From Syntrophaceae bacterium UBA2280 (GTDB lineage: Bacteria > Desulfobacterota > Syntrophia > Syntrophales > Smithellaceae), in contig DDWS01000068.1 in assembly GCA_002347685.1 (NCBI GenBank), positions 1,055 to 65,054 of the forward strand: a stretch of DNA of 64,000 nucleotides. Reading direction: 5' to 3'. Positions 43,856 to 52,368 of the stretch are shown one piece after another (positions within the stretch are counted from its first letter, which is position 1; every line of letters begins with the position of its first letter). A program made the translations under genes and the position numbers. Under the pieces are notes generated by a model. That model searched no databases. It was not told the origin of the DNA and saw only the letters and a list, made by a program, of their open reading frames with translations.

Positions 43856-46093
43856 CTATATTCCTAAAAGCCCGACCAGTTGATATGCCGCGATGCCCCC
43901 CAGGTAGGAAACGATCAGGGTCATGATGATGGTGGAATAGAACCATTTGTTGCTGTTCATTTCCTGGCGCAAGACGGCGATGGTCGCGACGCAGGGAATG
44001 AAAAGCATCATGACGACCAGAAATGCCGCGGCGGAGGCATGACTCATGATCGTCGGCAAAACGGTCACGAGTCCTTCTTCGCCCACGGAATACAGAATGC
44101 CCAGGGTGGCAACTACGGTTTCCTTGGCGACCAATCCCGTCAGAAGCGCGGTGATCATTTTCCAGTCCAGTCCCAGCGGTCCCCCCACGGGTTCGATCAG
44201 CCGGCCCAGGGACGCCAGCCAGCTTTCTTCGACTGTGCCTGTCGGAAAATACGAGATGATCCAGATGATCACGGACATGGCCAGAATCACCGTGCCCGCC
44301 TTGCGGACAAAAGCCAGCAGCCGGGAGCGGATGACCATGAAAATGGTTCGGGCGTCGGGCCGGTGATATATCGGAAGCTCCATGATAAAAGGCGCGTCTT
44401 GTTTCCAGAGGGTCTTGTTGACAAAGATGCCGGCGATGCCCAGTACGGCGATGTTGAGCGTCAGAATCGACCAGGCGACATACGGGGCGTTTGCCCCGAA
44501 GATCGCAGCCGAAATCAGTGTCAGGACGGCAAGCCTTGCGGTGCAGGGAACAAAAGGAATCAAAAGCAGCGTGATCATCCGGGCCTTGCGGGTTTCGATG
44601 ATCCGCGCCCCGAGAATCGCGGGAACGTTGCAGCCGAATCCAAGGCACATGGGTATAAAACTTTTTCCGTGCAGGCCGACCAGGTGCATGATGCGGTCCA
44701 TAACGAACGCTGCGCGTGCCATGTAGCCTACGTCTTCCAGAAACGCCATGATCGCGAAGAAAATGAGCAAGATGGGCAGGAAGGTGATAACGGCGCCGAC
44801 GCCGCCGATCATCCCGTTTAACAAGAGCCCGTGCAGCCAGACAGGCCAGTTGATCATGGAAGGTTCAATGATCCTGACCAGGAATTGAATGCCGTCGTTC
44901 ATCCAGCCCTGCATTGGGATACCCACGCTGTAGGTGAGAAAGAAAACAACGGCCATGACGGCCAGCAAAATGGGGATGCCGAAAACCGGGCGCGTCAGTA
45001 CATGATCGATGCGGTCGGTCAGGACGACCTGTCCCATCCTGAAGCGCGACATCGACGCACGTGTGATTCTTTCAATCCAGTCGTAGCGGCCGTTGACCAC
45101 AGCGTGCAGCGCGTCTTCATGTTTGCTCAAGAGTTCCTGTGTCGAGGTCCATGCCGCCGGCTCCGCGTGTTTTTCAACCAGGGCGAATGCTTCCGGATCA
45201 CCCTCCATCATTTTAACGGCGGCCCATTCGGCCGTGTAAGGATTTGGAACCAGCGGACGGACAGTCTGCAAAATCTGCTGATAAATCTGGAGGTGATCGG
45301 CGGAGACTTCCGGCTGATTAGGCCGGATTTTCACACCGCCTGTCGCAAACGCATGCATCTGATCCACCAGATCCTTGATGCCGCTGTTTCTTCTGGCAAC
45401 CATGGGGATGACGGGAATACCCAGTTCATCCTGCAGGGTTTTGGTGTTGATCTGGATGCCCTGATCGGAGGCGACATCCAGCATGTTGATGGCGGCGATG
45501 ACCGGGCGGTTGAGCAGCAGCACTTCGGACAACAGGTAAAGGCTTCTTTCCAGTGCCGCGGCATTGAGCACCAGGACAACCAGATCAGGTTTTTCCCGGA
45601 TGATGAAATCGCGGGCGACCCGTTCCTCTTCGGAAAACGCGGTCAGGCTGTAAGTGCCCGGCAGATCAACAATCCTGATCAGAACATTGGCCGCGCGGTG
45701 TTCACCCTCCTTTTTTTCCACCGTTTTGCCCGGCCAGTTGCCGACATGCTGCGAAAGCCCCGTCAGAATATTGAAAATGGTCGATTTGCCGACGTTCGGC
45801 TGTCCGATCAGGGCGACGGTGATTTCCTTCTCAATGGCGGGTTCACAGACGGCTTCCGCCGGGTCGATTTTATTAACCGAGATCTTTTCGGCTTCTCCCC
45901 GCCCCAGCGCGATGCGGGTGTCCGCCACCTGGATGACGATCAGGCCGCCTTTGGTCTGCGCAATGCGGAATCTGGCGCCGGTCACAATCCCCATCCCCGC
46001 AAAACGGCTGGTGAGCGGGGAACCGCCGTCAATGGACGAAATAACGCCCTGGTCGCCTTCACGTAAATCGGTCAGTATCATTGATTTTTTCAT
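43856..46093 (-). CDS. Fused FeoA-FeoB ferrous iron transporter
   Basis: Ferrous iron import across the inner membrane. 745 residues. An FeoA-like SH3 domain (about 1-78, LREGDQGVISSIDGG) is fused before the FeoB G domain (about 90-250), with G1 GQPNVGKST, G3 DLPGTYSL and G4 NMLD. A helical GDI-like linker (about 260-345) precedes about ten membrane segments containing the two Gate motifs around VGAVITFLPILLIFFAIM and CLGFGCNVPAI, with the key Cys residues present. Fusion of FeoA and FeoB is seen in various anaerobes. It is second in a minus-strand pair, 9 bases after the DUF2156 gene, and the C-terminus lacks an FeoC-like domain. Confidence 0.93.
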   Translation of the reverse strand: MKKSMILTDLREGDQGVISSIDGGSPLTSRFAGMGIVTGARFRIAQTKGGLIVIQVADTRIALGRGEAEKISVNKIDPAEAVCEPAIEKEITVALIGQPNVGKSTIFNILTGLSQHVGNWPGKTVEKKEGEHRAANVLIRIVDLPGTYSLTAFSEEERVARDFIIREKPDLVVLVLNAAALERSLYLLSEVLLLNRPVIAAINMLDVASDQGIQINTKTLQDELGIPVIPMVARRNSGIKDLVDQMHAFATGGVKIRPNQPEVSADHLQIYQQILQTVRPLVPNPYTAEWAAVKMMEGDPEAFALVEKHAEPAAWTSTQELLSKHEDALHAVVNGRYDWIERITRASMSRFRMGQVVLTDRIDHVLTRPVFGIPILLAVMAVVFFLTYSVGIPMQGWMNDGIQFLVRIIEPSMINWPVWLHGLLLNGMIGGVGAVITFLPILLIFFAIMAFLEDVGYMARAAFVMDRIMHLVGLHGKSFIPMCLGFGCNVPAILGARIIETRKARMITLLLIPFVPCTARLAVLTLISAAIFGANAPYVAWSILTLNIAVLGIAGIFVNKTLWKQDAPFIMELPIYHRPDARTIFMVIRSRLLAFVRKAGTVILAMSVIIWIISYFPTGTVEESWLASLGRLIEPVGGPLGLDWKMITALLTGLVAKETVVATLGILYSVGEEGLVTVLPTIMSHASAAAFLVVMMLFIPCVATIAVLRQEMNSNKWFYSTIIMTLIVSYLGGIAAYQLVGLLGI

Positions 46094-46102
46094 GAATCGT
46101 CT

Positions 46103-46972
46103 TTACCTTGCCGGTCCGCGCCGGCTGACGCGATATTTTTTCAAGATCCGTTCCGGACCATAAGATTTTTTCGTCCGCCGCAGATTGCCGTTGCCCATGT
46201 CTTCCTCCAGATTCAGATACGGGTATTGATCCAGTAATTTTAATGCCGTATCGTTGAACATGAACTCATAGATGCCGTGATACTTTTTTGAGCCTTTGGC
46301 AAAGTGCAGGCAGAACATCTCCGAATTGAGCGCTTCGCCGATAATGAACCCTGCCGGTTCGCTTTCAATGTAATATAATGTGCCCCACAATACAAGATCC
46401 TGAAATTTCCGCAAAGCCTCTTCGCATAAAGCGAAGTCGGTTTTGTTTTCGGCAAGGCCGGATTCTTTTTGCCACTGGCGCAAAACGACTATCGCGTCGT
46501 CGAGATTGGTATCATCGATGGGCTGGTCCACCGGCTGGTACAAGCCGAAGAACTGATTGAGGTGATTGCGGTGGCGGTGATAGGTTTTTCCCGCAAAGGC
46601 GGCCATATCCCCGGTCAGGTAAATATAGTCCGATTCACTGTCGTCATGCGTCACTGAGAATTCCTTTTCCGGAAAATAGGACAACCATTCTTCGGGGATG
46701 GGAAAGAAGAAGTTGTCGGGGGTGAGCAGGTCTTTGAGCATATCCAGGCAGCAGACGCGCAGGTCGGCAAGCGGCATGATGTAGTTTTGTCCCTGCCGGT
46801 TGTTGGCGGATATGAACACCCCGCAGTCTTTTTTCAGGATTTCATAACAGCTTTCATTGCGGAACAGATAGACATTGGCAAAAGTATAGTCCGATATATT
46901 CAAGTGCAGCTGATGAAAATGATCGGCTAGAAACTGCCGGTGTGCCAGATCAATGGTTTCTTTAATCTTCAT
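46103..46972 (-). CDS. DUF2156 (phosphatidylglycerol lysyltransferase C-terminal-like) protein
   Basis: A cytoplasmic 289-residue protein with the double GNAT-like fold of the DUF2156 family. It shows the N-terminal SDYTFANVYLFRNE, the central KTYHRHRNHLNQF (about 129-141), and GFIIGEALNSEMFCLHFAKG followed by YLNLEEDMGNGNLRRTKKSYGP. The same domain forms the catalytic part of lysyl-phosphatidylglycerol synthases but occurs here without the flippase membrane region, so lipid lysylation is unlikely and the acceptor is unknown. It is encoded directly upstream of feoAB. Confidence 0.8.
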   Translation of the reverse strand: MKIKETIDLAHRQFLADHFHQLHLNISDYTFANVYLFRNESCYEILKKDCGVFISANNRQGQNYIMPLADLRVCCLDMLKDLLTPDNFFFPIPEEWLSYFPEKEFSVTHDDSESDYIYLTGDMAAFAGKTYHRHRNHLNQFFGLYQPVDQPIDDTNLDDAIVVLRQWQKESGLAENKTDFALCEEALRKFQDLVLWGTLYYIESEPAGFIIGEALNSEMFCLHFAKGSKKYHGIYEFMFNDTALKLLDQYPYLNLEEDMGNGNLRRTKKSYGPERILKKYRVSRRGPAR

Positions 46973-47005
46973 GGAATAAATGGTTATGGGCCCCTTCTTG
47001 CTGAA

Positions 47006-47692
47006 TTAAAGGTCGAACAGCTGCTGATGATCGCGAAGCCAGCGCCGGTGCGTTGCGTACTGCGGCATGGCTTCTACCACCAAATGCCAGAATTTTGAAG
47101 AATGATTTTTTTGGCGGATATGCATCAGTTCATGGACAATCACGTAATCGATGGCTTTGGGTGGCGCCATGACCAGGCGGAAGCTGAAAGCCAGGACGTT
47201 TTGGGCCGAACACGATCCCCAGCGACTGCGGGCGGACGTGATCCGGATGTCGTGCGGATGCAGACCGAGTGTCCTGCTGAAATGCGCCACCCGTCCGGGA
47301 ATGTGCTGACGGGCTTTTTCCTTGTACCAGAGCTCAAAATAATGCTTCTGCATGTCCTCGTTTGCCGGGCAGTTGAGAAAAAACCGGTCCTTCCAGAAGA
47401 TCACTCCATGATTTTCCATCGGTTCGAAAAAGGCCTCCAGCGGATACGCCTCTCCTAGATAGTAGAAGATCTCTCCGGTGGCGTATTCTTTTTGCTTTTT
47501 TTGAGCCGGGCTGGTGTTGTGTCTTTGGATTGATTTAAAAATCCATGTTTGTTTTTCTTCGATGAATTTGAGGATTTCCGCCTCGGGCATCAAGGAGGGT
47601 GCGTAAACCTTTACCTCCGAGGCGCCGCAGATCTGCAGGCAAATCGTCTTTTTTCTTTTTCGGCTGCGTTTGACAGAGTATTGAATATCCAT
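47006..47692 (-). CDS. YgjP-like metallopeptidase (DUF45)
   Basis: Predicted zinc metallopeptidase of about 228 residues. The zinc site is VIVHELMHIRQKNHSSKFW near residues 183-201 (HExxH plus a downstream His), preceded by the family-typical RSRWGSCSA and LAFSFRLVMAPPKAIDYV. The N-terminal third (SRKRKKTICLQI) matches YgjP/M48-like proteins often found beside restriction systems, but none is here. ATG 47692 is preferred; an in-frame ATG at 47719 adds nine residues and lacks a ribosome site. Confidence 0.85.
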   Translation of the reverse strand: MDIQYSVKRSRKRKKTICLQICGASEVKVYAPSLMPEAEILKFIEEKQTWIFKSIQRHNTSPAQKKQKEYATGEIFYYLGEAYPLEAFFEPMENHGVIFWKDRFFLNCPANEDMQKHYFELWYKEKARQHIPGRVAHFSRTLGLHPHDIRITSARSRWGSCSAQNVLAFSFRLVMAPPKAIDYVIVHELMHIRQKNHSSKFWHLVVEAMPQYATHRRWLRDHQQLFDL

Positions 47693-47770
47693 AGTTCTTA
47701 TGGATCGGTGATTTAGCATACCGGGACGGGAAAAGCGAGAGGGGAAAAGGGAGAGGCTAATCTCGGTCTG

Positions 47771-48115
47771 CTATACCCTGCCGTACTTGTCTTCGAGCCT
47801 CTCAATATCATCTTCGCCGAAATAGGTGCCTGTCTGGACTTCGATGATGACCAGATCGGTCATGGCGTGATTTTCCAGTCGGTGCGACGATTCTTGCGGG
47901 ATATCCACCGCCGTGCCGGGGCGCAACGGATGGTTTCGGCCGTCGACGATCGCGACGCCTTCGCCTTTGACGGTGTACCAGTGCTCGGAGCGCTGCCTGT
48001 GACGCTGAAGGCTCAATGATTCGCCCGGCTCAACCACAATCCGCTTCACCTTGTGATCCGGTCTGTCGGACAAAACCTGATAATATCCCCAGGGACGTCT
48101 GTTGATGGATTCCAT
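47771..48115 (-). CDS. Cupin protein, type II mannose-6-phosphate isomerase-like
   Basis: A 114-residue single cupin domain equivalent to the C-terminal part of ManC/type II phosphomannose isomerases: RPWGYYQVL (8-16), LSLQRHRQRSEHWYTVKGEG (about 36-54) with the metal-binding histidines, and IPQESSHRLEN (about 72-82). It could convert fructose-6-phosphate to mannose-6-phosphate for surface polysaccharides, but stand-alone cupins of this type also have other roles. No guanylyltransferase gene is adjacent. Confidence 0.8.
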   Translation of the reverse strand: MESINRRPWGYYQVLSDRPDHKVKRIVVEPGESLSLQRHRQRSEHWYTVKGEGVAIVDGRNHPLRPGTAVDIPQESSHRLENHAMTDLVIIEVQTGTYFGEDDIERLEDKYGRV

Positions 48116-48249
48116 AGAAATTCCGTTCCTAAAATATTCAGGGTTTTCCTACCACACTCTGAAGGCGATGAAAAGGTGAGCTTTTATTCATGGAGCACAT
48201 CGGCCGACTGCACAGGCTGAAAACATAAAGCCATTTTTGCCTGTACACT

Positions 48250-50742
48250 TCACAAGCCACGGGGCATACCTTTATCCTTTATCCTTTTTCTCCAAATCCT
48301 TTTGAGCCTGAGTGAATTACTCACGACCGAAACGGAGCTGAGCGCCATCGCCGCCGCCGCGTATTCGGGATTGAGCAAAATGCCGAAGGCGGGATACAAA
48401 ACGCCTGCGGCGATGGGGATGCCGATGATGTTGTAGATAAAAGCCCAGAACAGATTCTGCCTGATGACACGTATCGTTGCGCGCGACAGATGGATTGCCT
48501 GCAAAACGGCTGACAGATCATCACGAATCAGCGTAATGTCGGCGGCTTCAATCGCCACATCCGTGCCTGCACCCACAGCGATGCCCACATCGGCCGCGGC
48601 CAGGGCCGGCGCGTCATTGATGCCGTCACCGACCATGCCGACCACCTGTCCTTCGGCCTGGAGTTTTTTTATCTCGTCGGCTTTACCGGCGGGCATGACT
48701 TCGGCGAGCACCCGGTCAATGTTCAGCTCATGCGCCATCGCCCGGGCCGTCGCTTCATTGTCGCCGGTGATCATGGCGATTTTCAGCCCGCTTCGCTTCA
48801 ACTGCAAAACCGCTCCGGCGGCGGATGGCTTGGCAACATCAGCAAGCGCAATCAGGCCGATGACCGATCCATTCTGAGCTACATAGACCACCGTTTTTCC
48901 CTGACTCGCAATTTCTTGAGCATCGCCTTCGAGCACGGATGTTTCGATTCCTTCCGCGGCCATCAGCGCGTGATTGCCGATGAGGCACCATACACCACCC
49001 AGCAATGCCTTCGCGCCCAGACCTGAGAGCGACTCGAATTTTTCGGACTGGGGGATTTCGGCGGCATTCATTTGCGCCCGCTGCAATATGGCTTTGGCCA
49101 GCGGATGCTCCGACGTTTTCTCCAGACCGGCAGCCACCGCCAGCACCTGGTGTTCATCATATCCGGCGGCGCAGATCACATTCGTGACTTCCGGTTCGCC
49201 GCGCGTCAGCGTGCCGGTTTTGTCAAACACAATCATGGAGAGCTTATGGATCTTCTCCAGCGCTTCACCGCCCTTGATCAGGATGCCGCTTTGCGCACCC
49301 AGGCCTGTGCCGACCATGATGGCCGTGGGGGTGGCCAGCCCCAGCGCGCAGGGACAGGCGATGACCAGCACCGAGACAAAATTCAGCAGGGCACGGCTGA
49401 ACGTGGCATCCGACGGCAGAAAATACCATATACCGAATGTGAGAAATGCGATGACAAAGACGATCGGCACGAAAACGGAGGCCACCTTGTCGGCCAGGCG
49501 CTGAATGGGCGCTTTGGAGCCTTGCGCCTCTTCCACCATGCGGATGATATGCGCCAGCATCGTTTCAGAACCCACGCCCGTGGCGCGAAGTGTAAAGCTG
49601 CCGGTTTTATTGATCGTGGCGGCAAATACCTTCTGACCCGGTTCTTTGGCCACCGGGAGGCTCTCGCCGGTGAGCATGGATTCATCGAGGGTGGATTGTC
49701 CTGTTTCAATCACGCCATCCACCGGAATTTTTTCACCGGGCCTGACCCGGACAATATCGCCTGCCTGCAGCACTCCTACGAGAACGTCAACCTCCACTGC
49801 GTCGCGAACCAGACGGGCGGTTTTGGGCTTCAGGCCGATCAGTTTTTTGATCGCGGCAGAGGTTTTTCCCTTTGCCCGCGCCTCCAGAAACCGGCCCAGG
49901 AGAATCAGCAAGACGATAATGGCCGCACCGTCGTAGTAAACATGAGGTGTCAGTCCCGCGCCGACGAATAGCGCCGGAAAAAATGTCGCGGCCGCAGAAT
50001 AGGCATAGGCACTAAAAGCGCCGACCGACACCAGCGTGTTCATGTCCGATGTTTTCTGCATGGCGGCCTTGTATGCACCGACAAAAAAACGGCTGCCCAC
50101 CCAGAACACGGCAGGCGCGGTCAGCACGAACATTGCAACCATCATCGCCTGGCGGGGGATAAAATGCAGGAACGAAAACCAATGCTGCATCGAACCGAAA
50201 AAGATAATCACACTCAGAGCTGCGCCGGAAACCAGCTTGATTTTCATTTCACGCAATTCTGCGGCACGCGCCGCTTCCAGCGGGTCGGCGGCAGAATCGG
50301 TCAACTCACCTAAAAATTCATAACCCGCATCGGTCACCGCTGTCGCCAGTTTGTCGAGCCCGGCCCAACGCGCGTCATGGGTTACGGTCGCCCTTCCTGT
50401 GGCAAGGTTGACGCTGACCTCAGTCACACCCTCAACCTCGCTTAGGGCATTTTCCACACGGCGCACACAGGCCGCGCAGGTCATGCCTCCAACCGTGATC
50501 GTCACCTTGCTTTGCCGCGCATCGGAATCGTCGACAAAAGCCTCATACCCGATATCCCGCACGGCCGCCTGAAGGGTACCCGTAGAAGTGAGGCTTGCAT
50601 CATACTCGATGAGGGTTTTCTCGGTGGCAAAATTGACCGTGGCTGAAATCACCCCCGGCATCTCATGCAAGCCTTCTTCCAGACGCTTCACGCAGGTGGC
50701 ACAGGTCATGCCCTGAATGTTGAACCGGACCTTGTCAGCCAA
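48250..50742 (-). CDS. copA: Copper-exporting P1B-type ATPase
   Basis: Pumps Cu(I) out of the cytoplasm. 830 residues. Two N-terminal heavy-metal-binding domains carry GMTCATC (about 11-17) and GMTCAAC (about 86-92). About eight membrane helices follow, with the copper-transport motif CPC (IACPCALGLATP); the phosphorylation site DKTGTLT, GDGINDAP and the HP dipeptide in SEHPLA are present. The start is TTG at 50742: there is no earlier or nearer ATG before the first metal domain, and it overlaps the copZ stop by 8 bases. Confidence 0.95.
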   Translation of the reverse strand: MADKVRFNIQGMTCATCVKRLEEGLHEMPGVISATVNFATEKTLIEYDASLTSTGTLQAAVRDIGYEAFVDDSDARQSKVTITVGGMTCAACVRRVENALSEVEGVTEVSVNLATGRATVTHDARWAGLDKLATAVTDAGYEFLGELTDSAADPLEAARAAELREMKIKLVSGAALSVIIFFGSMQHWFSFLHFIPRQAMMVAMFVLTAPAVFWVGSRFFVGAYKAAMQKTSDMNTLVSVGAFSAYAYSAAATFFPALFVGAGLTPHVYYDGAAIIVLLILLGRFLEARAKGKTSAAIKKLIGLKPKTARLVRDAVEVDVLVGVLQAGDIVRVRPGEKIPVDGVIETGQSTLDESMLTGESLPVAKEPGQKVFAATINKTGSFTLRATGVGSETMLAHIIRMVEEAQGSKAPIQRLADKVASVFVPIVFVIAFLTFGIWYFLPSDATFSRALLNFVSVLVIACPCALGLATPTAIMVGTGLGAQSGILIKGGEALEKIHKLSMIVFDKTGTLTRGEPEVTNVICAAGYDEHQVLAVAAGLEKTSEHPLAKAILQRAQMNAAEIPQSEKFESLSGLGAKALLGGVWCLIGNHALMAAEGIETSVLEGDAQEIASQGKTVVYVAQNGSVIGLIALADVAKPSAAGAVLQLKRSGLKIAMITGDNEATARAMAHELNIDRVLAEVMPAGKADEIKKLQAEGQVVGMVGDGINDAPALAAADVGIAVGAGTDVAIEAADITLIRDDLSAVLQAIHLSRATIRVIRQNLFWAFIYNIIGIPIAAGVLYPAFGILLNPEYAAAAMALSSVSVVSNSLRLKRIWRKRIKDKGMPRGL

Positions 50743-50932
50743 TCTCGTATCCCGCCTTCTTCACTGCCGCGGCGACAACGGAGGCGTCCACGGGCTTTAC
50801 TTCGTCAAAGGTGGCCGTCCCCGAGGCCAGGTCGACGGAAACGTTTTCAATGCCGTCCACCGCGCCGAGCGCTTTGGTGACCGCCATCACGCAATGCTGG
50901 CAACTCATTCCCTTTACTTGGATGCTTTTCAT
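50735..50932 (-). CDS. copZ: Copper chaperone (heavy-metal-associated domain)
   Basis: A 65-residue single HMA domain with the copper-binding motif GMSCQHC (8-14) and a typical ferredoxin-like length. It would hand Cu(I) to the N-terminal domains of CopA, encoded directly downstream with an 8-base overlap. TAAGGAGG lies 6-7 bases before the ATG. An inverted repeat just upstream may be a copper-responsive operator. Confidence 0.92.
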   Translation of the reverse strand: MKSIQVKGMSCQHCVMAVTKALGAVDGIENVSVDLASGTATFDEVKPVDASVVAAAVKKAGYEIG

Positions 50933-50951
50933 TAGAATCCTCCTTAGATAG

Positions 50952-50977
50952 AACAGTATTCATCTAAAATAACTGTT
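50952..50977. promoter_or_regulatory. Inverted repeat upstream of copZA, candidate operator
   Basis: AACAGT (50952-50957) and ACTGTT (50972-50977) are exact inverted copies separated by 14 bases, 20 bases before the copZ start. The position suits repression or activation of the copper operon. It does not match the CopY TACANNTGTA box, and no regulator gene is nearby. Confidence 0.35.
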
Positions 50978-51091
50978 TTTCATCCAATGGCAAGCCCAAA
51001 AACTTTATTTCTCCATGCCACTCCAAATCAAATCATATCCGGCTTGATAAAAAAAATTTTTCCGGTATGATAATGGATCACTAGGAGGAAT

Positions 51092-51931
51092 ATGATTATA
51101 CGCTGCTTCGGGGCCAGGGGGTCCATACCTGTTTCGGGGAAAGATTATTTTCGCTACGGCGGCAACACGACCTGCCTGGAGATTCGCAACAGCCGGGGAG
51201 ATATCCTGCTTATCGATGCGGGATCGGGAATGCGGGAAGCGGGCAATGCCCTGCTTGCCGAGGGCCACCGGGATTTTACGTTGATCCTGACGCACGCGCA
51301 CTGGGATCACATCATGGGATTTCCTTTTTTCAAACCGCTTTACCGCAAAGACACGTCCATCACTGTCTGGGGATGCGCATTTGCGCAGGATTCCATCAAG
51401 GACATGCTCACGCGCGTCATGTCCGCCCCCTATTTTCCGATAAACTATGACGACGTTCACGCACATGTCGCCTACACGGATCCCTGCGGAGGTTTCTATC
51501 AGCTGGGCGGGCTGGCAGTCACCCCGATAGCGCTTTCCCACCCCAATCAGGGAACGGGCTACAAATTGTCGGAAAATGCAAAAAGCATCGTTTTTCTCAC
51601 CGATAATGAACTGGCGTTTGTTCATGAAGGCGGCCTGGCCTATGAAGATTATCGAACGTTTTGCCAGGGCGCGGACCTGCTGATTCACGACGCGGAATAC
51701 CGCAATGACGAATATCCGAAGAGGCGGGGCTGGGGGCACTCCACCATCGAACAGGCCGTGCAACTGGCGCTGGCCGCGGGCGTCAGGCAACTGGGATTGT
51801 TTCACCATAATCAGGATCGCAAAGATGATGAAATCGATGACATGGTCGCCACCTGCCGGCGCCTGATCCGCGAGCAGGCGTCCGGGCTGGAATGCTTCGC
51901 TGTCCATCAGGGCATGGAACTTTCGTTTTAG
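51092..51931 (+). CDS. Metallo-beta-lactamase-fold phosphodiesterase-like hydrolase
   Basis: A 279-residue binuclear metal hydrolase. The motif THAHWDH (HxHxDH, about 68-74) is intact; later metal ligands appear in LSHPNQG, LTDNE, HDAEY and a C-terminal FHHNQDR. The N-terminus MIIRCFGARGSIPVSG and FRYGGNTTCLE match the PhnP/cyclic-phosphate phosphodiesterase-like subgroup (MBL fold with GARGSxP), which often acts on cyclic or phosphodiester nucleotides. GGAGGA precedes the ATG. The precise substrate is unknown. Confidence 0.85.
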   Translation: MIIRCFGARGSIPVSGKDYFRYGGNTTCLEIRNSRGDILLIDAGSGMREAGNALLAEGHRDFTLILTHAHWDHIMGFPFFKPLYRKDTSITVWGCAFAQDSIKDMLTRVMSAPYFPINYDDVHAHVAYTDPCGGFYQLGGLAVTPIALSHPNQGTGYKLSENAKSIVFLTDNELAFVHEGGLAYEDYRTFCQGADLLIHDAEYRNDEYPKRRGWGHSTIEQAVQLALAAGVRQLGLFHHNQDRKDDEIDDMVATCRRLIREQASGLECFAVHQGMELSF

Positions 51932-51974
51932 TGCCTCAGGCACATCATCATTCATCCATGAGGAGGGAAGGGGT

Positions 51975-52367
51975 ATGTTGATCGTTTTTCATTTATCGTT
52001 CATGAGCGCGGCAGCGATCTGCCTGATCGCGGGAGTCAGCGTCGCCATGTTTTTGCGCAAAAACAAAAACTGGCTGAACATGCACAAGACGATAAACCTG
52101 ACGGGCGTTTGCCTTTTATCGGCAGGCGCGATCATGGCGGTTGCCGGCGTGGCAAGCGGCAGTGGAGATCACTTCGCCGGGCTTCATCAGCGCATCGGCC
52201 TTGCCGTCCTTGTGCTTGTTTCTCTTACGGCATTTCTGGGATTTTACTCCTTCAAGGCAGCCAATAAATCGGCTGTGCGCACCGCGCACCGCTGGGCGGG
52301 AAGAGTGTCGATCATCGGGATTCTCACTGCCCTTGTGCTGGGCCTGAGGATGATCGGAATCCTCTGA
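51975..52367 (+). CDS. Small four-helix membrane protein, cytochrome b561-like
   Basis: A 130-residue membrane protein with four hydrophobic segments. Histidines near the membrane edges (HLSFMS, NMHKTINLTG, HFAGLHQRIGL, RTAHRWAGR) are arranged as in DUF4079/b561-like proteins and could bind heme, but this is not proven. GGAGGGAAGG lies shortly before the ATG. It is 43 bases after the hydrolase gene and directly precedes the YgiQ-like gene (ATG one base after its stop), so the three may form one operon. Confidence 0.6.
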   Translation: MLIVFHLSFMSAAAICLIAGVSVAMFLRKNKNWLNMHKTINLTGVCLLSAGAIMAVAGVASGSGDHFAGLHQRIGLAVLVLVSLTAFLGFYSFKAANKSAVRTAHRWAGRVSIIGILTALVLGLRMIGIL

Positions 52368-52368
52368 C

